34,410 bases of DNA from Trachelipus rathkii (GCA_015478945.1 JABUQX010078819.1:1-34410), one strand, 5' to 3'. Shown: positions 19,248-26,530, numbered from the stretch's first letter. Notes: generated by a model from the sequence alone, not told the origin. Translations and numbers: made by a program.

Positions 19248-20189
19248 ATGGCATATGTTAATATTAAAGAAAAATCTGATTTAGTAAATATTAGAAAGAA
19301 ACTTCAGAAAAGATTTTTAAACGAAAAATTAGGTGAACAAGATATCTATCAAGAAAATATTAAACTACTACAACCATTAATTGAACCGATTAAGGATATA
19401 ACTACGCATCAAAAAGAAATACTTCAAACTCAACCAACACTACCAGCTCTTACTTCACGTCAAGTTCCTTTAGCTATTGAAGAAGTATCAGCATCACCTA
19501 GCTCTCCTAGATATAATTTTATAAAGTTAGGAAAAATAGCTAGAAAATATATGCAAGTAATTTATCATCCTAATAAATATGATAACGCATTCGGTATTAA
19601 AATGACTGAAGGAAGTGATGATTTTAAATTAGGTAACGCAACAGTTAAAATTGATGGTAATAATTTAATTATTGATAAAACCCAATACATCGGTACTGAA
19701 GGTCTATGGAAACTTCTAACCTTGAAAAATCCTGGAGAAGTTTCCGTAAATGACTATAATAATTATAAGAAAATAATGATTCAAACTAAAGCTTTTTTTA
19801 GATACGATGGAAGTACTGCTAAATCGAATAAGGGTGATAAATATAAGATGTTTATTAAACCAATATATGATGAATATAAATTGCTTGATGAATTAAAATC
19901 AGAATTACGTCAGAAAGTAAGAACACCAAGAAGAAGCAGTGTTGGAGATACTCCTCGAAGAACTAGTGTAGGAGACGTACCTGAAATATCAGGTACGGGA
20001 TTTAAATTTTTACCTTCAGATCCTAATGAGCTTGTTAATAAACATAGAATATTATTTTCAGAAATTCAATCGGGTAATACTAACGTTTTTAATGAGTTAC
20101 AAGCTATTAATGATGAACTGTTAAGATTAGGTATATTTGATACAGATATAATAAAATCTTTAAATAACTTTTTTCTCTATAATAAATGA
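19248..20189 (+). CDS. Conserved Polinton virion-associated protein (DUF8207-like)
   Basis: 313 residues, intact. A central segment (about 105-165) contains GNATVKIDGNNLIIDKTQ followed by YIGTEGLWKLLTLKNP. This resembles a conserved domain seen in many Polinton proteins that I know as DUF8207; the name is from memory. The N-terminal 90 residues are helical and charged, with a Pro/Ser-rich linker. A duplicated RRSSVGDTP/RRTSVGDVP pair occurs near 226-243 and may be a basic or phosphorylatable tail. Its place next to the capsid genes and its late-type promoter suggest a virion or assembly role. The function is unknown. Its final codons (NNFFLYNK) encode the promoter of the next gene, and its TGA overlaps the next ATG. 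Confidence 0.75.
   Translation: MAYVNIKEKSDLVNIRKKLQKRFLNEKLGEQDIYQENIKLLQPLIEPIKDITTHQKEILQTQPTLPALTSRQVPLAIEEVSASPSSPRYNFIKLGKIARKYMQVIYHPNKYDNAFGIKMTEGSDDFKLGNATVKIDGNNLIIDKTQYIGTEGLWKLLTLKNPGEVSVNDYNNYKKIMIQTKAFFRYDGSTAKSNKGDKYKMFIKPIYDEYKLLDELKSELRQKVRTPRRSSVGDTPRRTSVGDVPEISGTGFKFLPSDPNELVNKHRILFSEIQSGNTNVFNELQAINDELLRLGIFDTDIIKSLNNFFLYNK
20169..20185 (+). promoter_or_regulatory. Late-type element, minor capsid gene
   Basis: TTTTTTCTCTATAATAA before ATG 20186, wholly inside the 3' end of the upstream coding frame. Confidence 0.75.
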
Positions 20190-20884
20190 GCATTGTGTTA
20201 TCTAGTAATACATCTGATTTCAAATATAATTTTTACCCTTCTTTAAAATTAGAAAAGGGTAAAACACATGAAATAGCATTATTAAATATAAATACGTATA
20301 ATTCAGTACCAAATATTGATGAATCAAATAATAAATTTACATATGAATATAACGGTAAAATTTTTGAAATATTATTTCCAACAGGAGCTTATGAAATTAA
20401 AGCGATTAATAATTACATTCAAGAACATCTTGTTAAAAATAAGCATTCAGAAGCATTCAGTATTGAAGCAAACCACATAACTATGAAATGTATTATTCAT
20501 GTTAGGAAGGCTAATTTTATTATATATTTCAATGAAAAGTCATTTAAAAATCTTTTAGGATTTAGTAGGGATGCTATTGAAGGCATTGGAAAACATGAAA
20601 GTGAAAACATTGTTAATATTTCACCAGTAAATTCTATCTTAGTTAATTGTGATATTATAGAAGGTTCTTATCTTAATGGACATCAAAAACCAATTTTGTA
20701 TAGTTTCTTTCCTGATGTTCCTCCCGGTTATAAAATAAATGAGAGACCTAATACAGTAGTATATCTACCGATAACAATTCCAACTGTTAATTTAATTCAT
20801 ATTTGGCTTACTGATCAATATCATAAACCGTTAAATCTTCGAGGAGAAGAAATAACTATTCGATTACATTTAAAATCAACATAA
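20186..20884 (+). CDS. Minor capsid protein (penton-like, single jelly roll)
   Basis: 232 residues with the pattern of Polinton minor capsid proteins. An N-terminal strand region is followed by LLNINTYNSVPNI, then FPTGAYEIKAIN. Next come a NLLGF block, the NSILVNCDIIEGSYLNG segment and a PPGYKINERPNTVVYLPI segment. The C-terminus is DQ...LNLRGEEITIRLHLK. In these viruses the protein forms the pentameric vertices. The frame is intact and of normal length. It sits directly before the major capsid gene, as is usual in Polintons. Confidence 0.85.
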   Translation: MSIVLSSNTSDFKYNFYPSLKLEKGKTHEIALLNINTYNSVPNIDESNNKFTYEYNGKIFEILFPTGAYEIKAINNYIQEHLVKNKHSEAFSIEANHITMKCIIHVRKANFIIYFNEKSFKNLLGFSRDAIEGIGKHESENIVNISPVNSILVNCDIIEGSYLNGHQKPILYSFFPDVPPGYKINERPNTVVYLPITIPTVNLIHIWLTDQYHKPLNLRGEEITIRLHLKST

Positions 20885-20886
20885 AC

Positions 20887-20907
20887 TTTTTTTTTTCTCT
20901 ATAATAA
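20887..20907 (+). promoter_or_regulatory. Late-type element, major capsid gene
   Basis: A run of 10 T, then CTCTATAATAA directly before ATG 20908. It is the longest T-run of the set, in front of the gene expected to be expressed most. Confidence 0.75.
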
Positions 20908-22233
20908 ATGGAGTATAATTTAAATTGGAAGGAATCATCAGAAATAGATGATTCAATTAAAAGATTTGAATATCAAGAATATGAACCTTATACAGGAGTT
21001 GATTTAAATACACCTAGTGATATAAGAATATCAGTTCAAAATCAGGATGAATTTTTACTACCCTCTAGAAGTTATATTTATATTGAGGGATCTTTAAAAA
21101 AAGAAGATGGATCAACATTTGAAAAAGATCAACCTGGAACTGGAACTGGAGCAGGAAAAGAATTATATATAAATTTAATTAATAACGGAATCATGTATTT
21201 ATTTTCAAGAGTTGAATATCAACTTGGAAATAAAAGTATGGAAGAATATCCAAATCCTGGACAAGCATCAACTATGAAAGGACTTTTAACATATCCTCTC
21301 AATTATTTAGAAGGTATGAATTTTATGTGGTCACCTGATAAATGTGATAAAGTATGTCCAAAAATTAATAATTCTGGATATGTGGAGAGACACAAATACT
21401 TATTTAAGAACTCATCGGGGAATTTTAGTGTAGCTATTCCGTTAAGTCATATATTTGGATTTTGTGAAAATTATGATAAGGTAATTTATGGCATAAAACA
21501 TCAGCTTACATTAAGAAGGAAAGAAGATGATAATGATGTTATATTAAAATCGTCAGATAAAAACGATGATGGTACTTATAAAGTTCCTGATGGTAAAATT
21601 ATTTTATCGAGAATAGTATGGAGAATCCCACACGTAACACTTACAGATGAATATTCAATAAAACTGTATAAAGATATTCAAAATAAAGTTACATTAAATA
21701 TTAATTTTTTGAATAGACAGTGTGAATCTATAGAAGTAAATCAAGGACAACAACAATTCGATTGGAGATTAAATGTTACAGCCGGATCTGAGAAACCTCG
21801 ATTTATAATTTTAGCTTTTCAAGAAACAAATGGTGATAATCAAATTATGAATAGAGGTATATTTAATCATTGTAATATAACTAACGCTTTTGTTCAGTTA
21901 AATAGCGAAAGATATCCAGAAATGGATCTTCGACTTGATTTTAATGAGAATTATTATACAACCGCTTATAAAATGCTATCAGATTATTCTAATCATATAC
22001 TTAATAAAGAAAATTGTTCTATTAGTTTAATAGAATATCAAAATTTGTATCCATTGCTAGTATTTGATGTAAGTAGACAATCTGAAAAAATAAAAAATTC
22101 AGTTACAGATATTAAAATAAGAGCAACTTTTAAGAAAAATATATCAAAACCTACAAAGGCTTATGCATTAGTATTATCAGATCGACTTGTGAAACTACAA
22201 TCTGATGGAAATAAAATGAATATCGCTTTTTAA
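20908..22233 (+). CDS. Major capsid protein (hexon-like, double jelly roll)
   Basis: 441 residues, intact. The sequence fits Polinton/adintovirus hexon-type major capsid proteins. An N-terminal region with LPSRSYIYIEGSL is followed by NNGIMYLFSRVEYQLGNKSM, then a VAIPLSHIFGF segment ending the first jelly roll. The second half contains FDWRLNVTAGSEKPRFIILA and a PLLVFDVSRQSEKIK block. The basic C-terminus matches the size and layout of this class. It would form the trimeric capsomers. Its position after the penton-like gene supports the call. Confidence 0.9.
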   Translation: MEYNLNWKESSEIDDSIKRFEYQEYEPYTGVDLNTPSDIRISVQNQDEFLLPSRSYIYIEGSLKKEDGSTFEKDQPGTGTGAGKELYINLINNGIMYLFSRVEYQLGNKSMEEYPNPGQASTMKGLLTYPLNYLEGMNFMWSPDKCDKVCPKINNSGYVERHKYLFKNSSGNFSVAIPLSHIFGFCENYDKVIYGIKHQLTLRRKEDDNDVILKSSDKNDDGTYKVPDGKIILSRIVWRIPHVTLTDEYSIKLYKDIQNKVTLNINFLNRQCESIEVNQGQQQFDWRLNVTAGSEKPRFIILAFQETNGDNQIMNRGIFNHCNITNAFVQLNSERYPEMDLRLDFNENYYTTAYKMLSDYSNHILNKENCSISLIEYQNLYPLLVFDVSRQSEKIKNSVTDIKIRATFKKNISKPTKAYALVLSDRLVKLQSDGNKMNIAF

Positions 22234-22234
22234 T

Positions 22235-22250
22235 TTTTTCTCTTAAATAA
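22235..22250 (+). promoter_or_regulatory. Late-type element, zinc-ribbon gene
   Basis: TTTTTCTCTTAAATAA directly before ATG 22251, starting 2 bases after the major capsid stop. Confidence 0.7.
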
Positions 22251-22392
22251 ATGAGGTATTATTGTATTCATTGTAGAAAAATAACAAATACTGAAAATGT
22301 TCAAAAGGTTATGACAAATAAAAGTAGTATGCTTAGAGGTACATGCTCAGAGTGTGGAAGAGTAAAAACTCAATTTACTTCTAATAAAATAT

Positions 22393-22394
<2 letters not shown>
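22251..22394 (+). CDS. 47-residue zinc ribbon (DUF5679-like)
   Basis: This small gene follows the late-type element immediately. Its product has two Cys pairs, CIHC (residues 5-8) and CSEC (32-35) followed by G, with the signature layout YCIHCRK...[10 protein letters not shown]. This resembles DUF5679-type zinc ribbons found beside capsid genes in Polintons and several large DNA viruses (family name from memory). The function is unknown; nucleic-acid binding or virion assembly is plausible. Promoter, ATG and stop are all in place, so I consider it real despite its size. Confidence 0.75.
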
Positions 22395-22400
<6 letters not shown>

Positions 22401-22466
<66 letters not shown>

Positions 22467-22512
22467 ATATAGAAGAGGGTGGACCAGAAAAAACACAACA
22501 TATATATATTTA

Positions 22513-22596
<84 letters not shown>

Positions 22597-22634
22597 TGTT
22601 TGTTAGCTCTATATAATATATATATATAGTATAC

Positions 22635-22676
<42 letters not shown>
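22401..22676. repeat. (TA)n microsatellite tracts inside the provirus
   Basis: Two long TA tracts (about 22404-22462 and 22500-22592) and a third (about 22640-22676) interrupt the compact late region between the zinc ribbon and the hydrophobic protein. They are the same type as the host flanking repeats. Confidence 0.9.
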
Positions 22677-22678
<2 letters not shown>

Positions 22679-22752
22679 CTTAGGTGGGGCCTGAGGACCC
22701 GTATTTAATATTTAAAAACATAGATAATTATAAAAAATAAAAAAAGGAAAAA

Positions 22753-22778
22753 ATTATATATAAAATTTTATATATAAT
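22753..22778. terminator. Perfect 26-base AT palindrome before the pX-like gene
   Basis: The arm ATTATATATAAAA is perfectly palindromic and preceded by AAAAAGGAAAAA. The same two-part design recurs at 25379-25416 between convergent genes, so a transcription-end role is likely. Confidence 0.5.
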
Positions 22779-22781
22779 AAC

Positions 22782-22800
22782 TTTTTTTCTTCTTAAATAA
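22782..22800 (+). promoter_or_regulatory. Late-type element, pX-like gene
   Basis: TTTTTTTCTTCTTAAATAA directly before ATG 22801. Confidence 0.7.
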
Positions 22801-23160
22801 ATGACGTACAACGATATGAAAGTATATCTTACACCAAATCAGGTAAAGAAGTTAAACAACGCAGTAAATAAAAAATCTTCTATATCATTTAGAATTAATC
22901 CGAAGGATAAAGGAAATATATCTCTTCTCCTAACTCAAACTCAAAAAGCTAAATTTTTAAAAGGTATACCATTTAATTTAAAATTAAGCATATCACAAGT
23001 AACAGCCTTGGCAAAACACGGAGGATTTTTAATAACCCTTCCAACATTATTAGCAGCTGCAAGTGCAATCGGTTCTCTTGCTGGTGGAGCTAGCGCTATT
23101 GCTAAAACTGTAAATGATAAAAAAAACACAAAAGCAATTAGAAGAAACCAGAAGGCATAA
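22801..23160 (+). CDS. Small hydrophobic/basic virion protein (adenovirus pX/pVI-like)
   Basis: 119 residues. The N-terminal half is basic (VKKLNNAVNKK). A KHGGFL motif near 73-78 leads into a hydrophobic Gly/Ala-rich helix (TLLAAASAIGSLAGGASAIA). The C-terminus is Lys/Arg-rich. This layout, with a GG-containing possible protease site before an Ala/Gly-rich helix, is typical of small core or membrane-active proteins next to the protease in Polinton/adintovirus genomes. The adenovirus comparison is by architecture, not alignment. The next frame (protease) overlaps its 3' end and has no promoter of its own, so the two probably share an mRNA. Confidence 0.65.
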   Translation: MTYNDMKVYLTPNQVKKLNNAVNKKSSISFRINPKDKGNISLLLTQTQKAKFLKGIPFNLKLSISQVTALAKHGGFLITLPTLLAAASAIGSLAGGASAIAKTVNDKKNTKAIRRNQKA

Positions 23161-23683
23161 CCTTCAAATGGAAAAAAAGAAAACAAATGGAAAAGGTCTT
23201 TTTTTTAAAACCATACCCTCGTCGAAAAACTGGCGAGGGTTTATTTTTAAAACCATACAAAAGTTGAATATTCCGATGAAAGCGTTGAGTCAATATGATC
23301 TTATGAAATACGTTAATGAGCTTAAAATTCCAAACTTTAGAGGAATTTATATGAGAGATGCTCTTCCAAAAAAATCTAATAAAAAGGAATGTGGAATCTT
23401 AAATTTGGATTCAATTAAAGGTTCAGGAACTCATTGGACATGTTGGTTTAAGAATTGTAATAACTTATGCTATTATTTCGATTCATTCGGTGTTCAACCT
23501 CCGACTGAATTTGAAAATTATATACAATGTGATATTGTCTATTCAACGTATCAAATACAAAAATTGAATGAAGTTATTTGCGGTCATTTGTGTTTATTCG
23601 TTCTTTTCGGAGTAACTGTATTGAAATTAAATTTTCACTCAATTCTACAAGAACTTTTTTTCTCTAAAATAAATGAGTGTTAA
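23114..23683 (+). CDS. Adenain-type cysteine protease
   Basis: This maturation protease belongs to the adenovirus/Ulp1 fold. Counting from 23114, catalytic His107 is in GTHWTCW, Asp123 in YYFDSFG, and Cys156 in ICGHLC; Gln149 lies 7 residues before the Cys, as in the family. The start is uncertain: ATG 23114 overlaps the upstream gene by 47 bases, while ATG 23168 starts 7 bases after that gene's stop and may be the real start. A 42-base in-frame insertion with a GC hairpin lies near the N-terminus (23202-23243). The final codons encode the fibre gene's promoter element and overlap its ATG. Confidence 0.9.
   Translation: MIKKTQKQLEETRRHNLQMEKKKTNGKGLFFKTIPSSKNWRGFIFKTIQKLNIPMKALSQYDLMKYVNELKIPNFRGIYMRDALPKKSNKKECGILNLDSIKGSGTHWTCWFKNCNNLCYYFDSFGVQPPTEFENYIQCDIVYSTYQIQKLNEVICGHLCLFVLFGVTVLKLNFHSILQELFFSKINEC
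23202..23258. repeat. Hairpin inserted in frame in the protease gene, with 15-bp direct repeats
   Basis: TTTTTAAAACCATAC occurs at 23202-23216 and 23244-23258. Between them lies a stem-loop (ACCCTCG 23215-23221, CGAGGGT 23234-23240). The offset is 42 bases, so the reading frame is kept. Confidence 0.85.
23655..23672 (+). promoter_or_regulatory. Late-type element, fibre gene
   Basis: TTTTTTTCTCTAAAATAA directly before ATG 23673, inside the 3' coding end of the protease. Confidence 0.7.
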
Positions 23684-24737
23684 TAACTTTGGTGAAGGAC
23701 CTCTAACAAGAAGTGGACCACCAGGATCGCGAGGACCTCGAGGACCTCCAGGACCTCCAGGACTGTCAGGAATTGGATTTAAATATTTAGATGAGGAAGG
23801 TAATTTTGATATCGAAAATAAAAGGCTTGCAAATGCGGCTAATCCTCGAGAAGAAAACGACGTTACTACAAAAATTTATACAGATAATTTAGTGAAAGAA
23901 ACAAGAAGTAAGGTTGATAAAATGTTGAAACAGACGGGAAATATGAATAAATCAATAACTGAATTACAATCTGAAGGTGATCATATTAAAAAATTTGTTG
24001 AAGAAATAAAATCTCAACTCTTTGATATGCATAATAACGTTCTGTTAAAAGATGGTTTTGAAAACGTTTTAAAAACGATTAATAAACAGATTTCAACTCT
24101 TAGTGAAAATATAAATAATTTTAAAAAAGAAACATATGCTTACGAAACAATAATTTTTCAAACAAATTCAAAATTAGAATCAGGAAAGTTCCCATTCGTA
24201 TTCGGTATGAAAGGAGGTGCTTCTGAGAAAACTGGTTATGTTATGCCTTATGAAGGATTCATTGATACAGTTATATTAACCTCGCAAGATATAAATCAAC
24301 ATATATCAGTAAAATTGTTAATTAACGGAAATGAGTATCCCTTAGCTTTAGACAAATATCAAGATGAATTCTTTACCAAAATCAGAGTTAATGATCTTCG
24401 TCTGAATGAAGGAGATGTTATTCAGATTCAATCAAACGTTGATACTAATAATGTAAAAATGCATGTTGTTCAAGTTTTTGTAGGGTATAACTTTATTAAT
24501 AAAAATATTATGTTAGGAGATGAACCTCTTGAGACGGTTGAGTTTAATGAGATTGAGAATAAAAATGATACAAATATTTATGAACTTGCTTCTTCAGCAA
24601 AAATTAATAACGACATTGAAGAAAAAAATAAAGAGATGAAAAATATTATTATAAGCGATGACTTTGGAAATGTAGTATATAGTTCTGATAATGCTGATCC
24701 TGAAATAAAAAGAAACTATGGAGATAATTTATCATAA
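23673..24737 (+). CDS. Collagen-stalk fibre-like protein
   Basis: 354 residues. Residues 15-33 are Gly-X-Y collagen triplets. A FDIENKRLANAANPREENDV segment follows, resembling tail-fibre and spike linkers. A long helical region with coiled-coil character covers about 70-165. The rest (about 170-285) looks like a beta-rich head (YVMPYEGFIDTVILTSQDIN, then VKLLINGNEYPL). The tail is acidic. This trimeric stalk-plus-head design suggests a receptor-attachment fibre at the capsid vertex; the role is inferred from architecture. It has its own late-type promoter and an intact frame. Confidence 0.75.
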   Translation: MSVNNFGEGPLTRSGPPGSRGPRGPPGPPGLSGIGFKYLDEEGNFDIENKRLANAANPREENDVTTKIYTDNLVKETRSKVDKMLKQTGNMNKSITELQSEGDHIKKFVEEIKSQLFDMHNNVLLKDGFENVLKTINKQISTLSENINNFKKETYAYETIIFQTNSKLESGKFPFVFGMKGGASEKTGYVMPYEGFIDTVILTSQDINQHISVKLLINGNEYPLALDKYQDEFFTKIRVNDLRLNEGDVIQIQSNVDTNNVKMHVVQVFVGYNFINKNIMLGDEPLETVEFNEIENKNDTNIYELASSAKINNDIEEKNKEMKNIIISDDFGNVVYSSDNADPEIKRNYGDNLS

Positions 24738-24747
24738 CAATATAAAC

Positions 24748-24767
24748 TTTTTTTTCTCTATAATAAA
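24748..24767 (+). promoter_or_regulatory. Late-type element, 100-residue protein gene
   Basis: A run of 8 T, then CTCTATAATAAAT. The ATG is displaced 3 bases downstream (24771) compared with the other genes; the usual position reads ATA, with TAG between the element and the ATG. Confidence 0.65.
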
Positions 24768-24770
24768 TAG

Positions 24771-25073
24771 ATGGAAAACAAATCAGAGCTTTTAAATATT
24801 TTGAACTATACATCTGATTTTTCACATACTACAAAATTGTCAGATTTAATTAAGGATGCTCCTTATGATATTGTTGAATTAAGAAAAGTAGTTACAAGAT
24901 ATGGTCCATCAATCATCGCTACTCTACGTATAGGAGAAGATGAGAATACTAATGTATTTCTTCCAAAAAGATATGTGAATAAATTAAACGATAATCAAAT
25001 TAAACTTTTCAACGAGAACAATTTTCAAATGAAATATCAGGGTGGAAAATATCATGATATAAGATTTTTGTAA
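24771..25073 (+). CDS. Small conserved Polinton protein, possible OB-fold ssDNA-binding type
   Basis: 100 residues. The core reads VVTRYGPSIIATLRI, then VFLPKRYVNKLNDNQI, ending in an aromatic/basic strand-like segment (FQMKYQGGKYHDIRFL). The short beta-rich pattern and RYG...LPKRY spacing recall small proteins seen in Polinton-type elements. An OB-fold ssDNA-binding role is a guess; I do not firmly recognise the family. It has its own promoter and an intact frame. Confidence 0.6.
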   Translation: MENKSELLNILNYTSDFSHTTKLSDLIKDAPYDIVELRKVVTRYGPSIIATLRIGEDENTNVFLPKRYVNKLNDNQIKLFNENNFQMKYQGGKYHDIRFL

Positions 25074-25085
25074 GTAATCAAAATC

Positions 25086-25103
25086 TTTTTTTCTCTATAA
25101 TAA
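25086..25103 (+). promoter_or_regulatory. Late-type element, acidic protein gene
   Basis: TTTTTTTCTCTATAATAA directly before ATG 25104. Confidence 0.75.
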
Positions 25104-25370
25104 ATGAACACTATTCAAAATCTCTCAAAAATTAATGGGATTGACATTGATAGATTGAAAGAAATCATTGATCTAGAAACTTTTGATAGTGAAAATATCG
25201 AAGAATTAGGAGACATTTTAAATAAATATACTAACTATGTGAGGTTTCTAAAAACATTGATAGGGATAGTTGATGGATCGATAAAAACAAAAACAATATT
25301 TGAAAGTGATTATGATTCAGATGATGATGATTCAGATGATGATTATTCACATGATAACTATTCAGACTAG
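25104..25370 (+). CDS. Small acidic-tailed protein of unknown function
   Basis: 88 residues. The first 60 are helical and mildly acidic. From about residue 70 to the end the protein is an Asp/Ser tract (YDSDDDDSDDDYSHDNYSD). Such tails occur in histone- or DNA-mimic and chaperone-like proteins, but no family is recognised. It is the last rightward gene, has a full promoter element, and converges on the minus-strand gene. Confidence 0.6.
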   Translation: MNTIQNLSKINGIDIDRLKEIIDLETFDSENIEELGDILNKYTNYVRFLKTLIGIVDGSIKTKTIFESDYDSDDDDSDDDYSHDNYSD

Positions 25371-25378
25371 CTAAATTT

Positions 25379-25416
25379 AAAAGGAAAAATATTATATTTA
25401 AAATTTTAAATATAAT
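25379..25416. terminator. Candidate bidirectional terminator between convergent genes
   Basis: AAAAGGAAAAAT is followed by a perfect 26-base palindrome (arm ATTATATTTAAAA, 25391-25416). The outer AAAAGGA and TATCCTTTT also partly pair. Genes end on both sides (25370 and 25431). Confidence 0.6.
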
Positions 25417-25430
25417 GCAAATATCCTTTT

Positions 25431-25907
25431 TTACTCAACCAACTCCCATTTGTTAATCTCACATATTTTTTTCCACATTTCATTGTATTCATTTAATGTA
25501 ATTTCTCTTTTATTAGAAACTTTCGGAAAATCAGATATATTACATTTGACACCACATAACTGTAGTAATTTATAAATTTTAAAATGAACATTAAATGAAT
25601 TTTTTCTTTTGAAATTCTTTATCTCCTGTTGAAATGTCTCTTCTAATTCATCATTGAGATTTAATATTTTATCATAATTATTTTTTATATCTTTATTGTT
25701 TTTATAATATTTATCAATAACTTTCTCTAAATATATTCTTGGTGAATATTTTAATGGTTTATTATTATTTTGCGTATATTGCGAATGAGAAGCTTCATAA
25801 TAATACTTAGAATTATTATTATTTATTTCAATATAATTTTTTAAAAAATTACATGATTTACAATTTTCGTTAGTTTCGTGTTTGTGTAATGAACACAATA
25901 TTTCCAT
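25431..25907 (-). CDS. Right-end minus-strand gene, Cys/His protein (possible VLTF3-like)
   Basis: 158 residues, the only convincing leftward gene of the provirus. The N-terminus has a Cys/His cluster (CSLHKHETNENCKSC) that could bind zinc. The remainder is helical, with KPLKYSPRIYLEKVIDKYY, then FQQEIKNFKRKNSFNVHF and a C-terminal LNEYNEMWKKICEIN segment. The layout loosely resembles the VLTF3-like late transcription factors of NCLDVs and Polintons; this is a weak impression, not a firm match. Its upstream region carries the same 20-bp element as the polymerase gene, so it may be expressed early. The frame is intact. Confidence 0.6.
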   Translation of the reverse strand: MEILCSLHKHETNENCKSCNFLKNYIEINNNNSKYYYEASHSQYTQNNNKPLKYSPRIYLEKVIDKYYKNNKDIKNNYDKILNLNDELEETFQQEIKNFKRKNSFNVHFKIYKLLQLCGVKCNISDFPKVSNKREITLNEYNEMWKKICEINKWELVE

Positions 25908-25921
25908 ATTTGTTTAAGAAA

Positions 25922-25941
25922 TTTTTATTATAAGTCAATTT
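25922..25941 (-). promoter_or_regulatory. Candidate early promoter element
   Basis: On the minus strand it reads AAATTGACTTATAATAAAAA, identical to the element repeated four times before polB (11022-11232). It lies 15 bases upstream of the ATG at 25907. Confidence 0.55.
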
Positions 25942-25991
25942 CCAATTTCATTCTCGTAAACAAACCTTTACAAGTAGTATGTAAAACGGGG
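25939..25991 (-). repeat. Right terminal inverted repeat
   Basis: Inverted match to 9582-9634. The element probably ends within the next 8-20 bases; CTACCAGC (25992-25999) is still shared with the left hairpin. Confidence 0.85.
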
Positions 25992-26052
25992 CTACCAGCC
26001 CACCCCCGCTTCCACACCTCTAACAAAAATGAGTTTATATTATAGATTGATA

Positions 26053-26054
<2 letters not shown>

Positions 26055-26150
<96 letters not shown>

Positions 26151-26180
26151 CAAGAAGAGTAAAGTTATGTTGTATTATAC

Positions 26181-26244
<64 letters not shown>
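26055..26244. repeat. (TA)n microsatellites right of the provirus
   Basis: Two long TA tracts separated by about 35 unique bases. Confidence 0.9.
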
Positions 26245-26247
<3 letters not shown>

Positions 26248-26380
26248 TGTTGCACCGATACCGAAATTTTAGTCCGATACCGATACCGATACAAGTACTC
26301 ACAATTTTTTCAAAGCCGATACCGATACCGAAATTTTTGCCGATACCCGATACCGATACCGATACTTTCCCTATCGGTAT
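26245..26380. mobile_element. hAT-like terminal sequence (left), CCGATA-rich
   Basis: It starts TAGTGTTGCACCGATACCG, a typical hAT-type terminus, and continues with repeated CCGATA units. A related terminus in inverted orientation ends at 29491, so the two may be the ends of one element or two separate MITE pieces. Confidence 0.55.
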
Positions 26381-26392
26381 ATATTATATAGA

Positions 26393-26393
26393 G

Positions 26394-26432
<39 letters not shown>

Positions 26433-26446
26433 CTATATTATGTTGG

Positions 26447-26527
<81 letters not shown>
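26393..26527. repeat. (TA)n microsatellites
   Basis: TA tracts broken by a short TTTATATTTATATATC segment. Confidence 0.9.

Positions 26528-26530
<3 letters not shown>

Larger units (their letters stand above)
9509..25999. mobile_element. Polinton/Maverick (adintovirus-like) endogenous provirus
   Basis: About 16.5 kb of AT-rich DNA is bounded by terminal inverted repeats (9582-9634 and 25939-25991, about 48 of 53 positions matching). It carries the full Polinton hallmark set: protein-primed DNA polymerase B, integrase, packaging ATPase, adenain-type protease, minor and major capsid proteins, plus a PLA2 protein and a fibre. Both flanks are TA microsatellite, so the 6-bp target duplication typical of the family cannot be read. 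The host of the element is inferred to be a crustacean. Gene content and order fit Polinton/adintovirus relatives; the exact lineage is not determinable from sequence reading alone. Confidence 0.95.
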
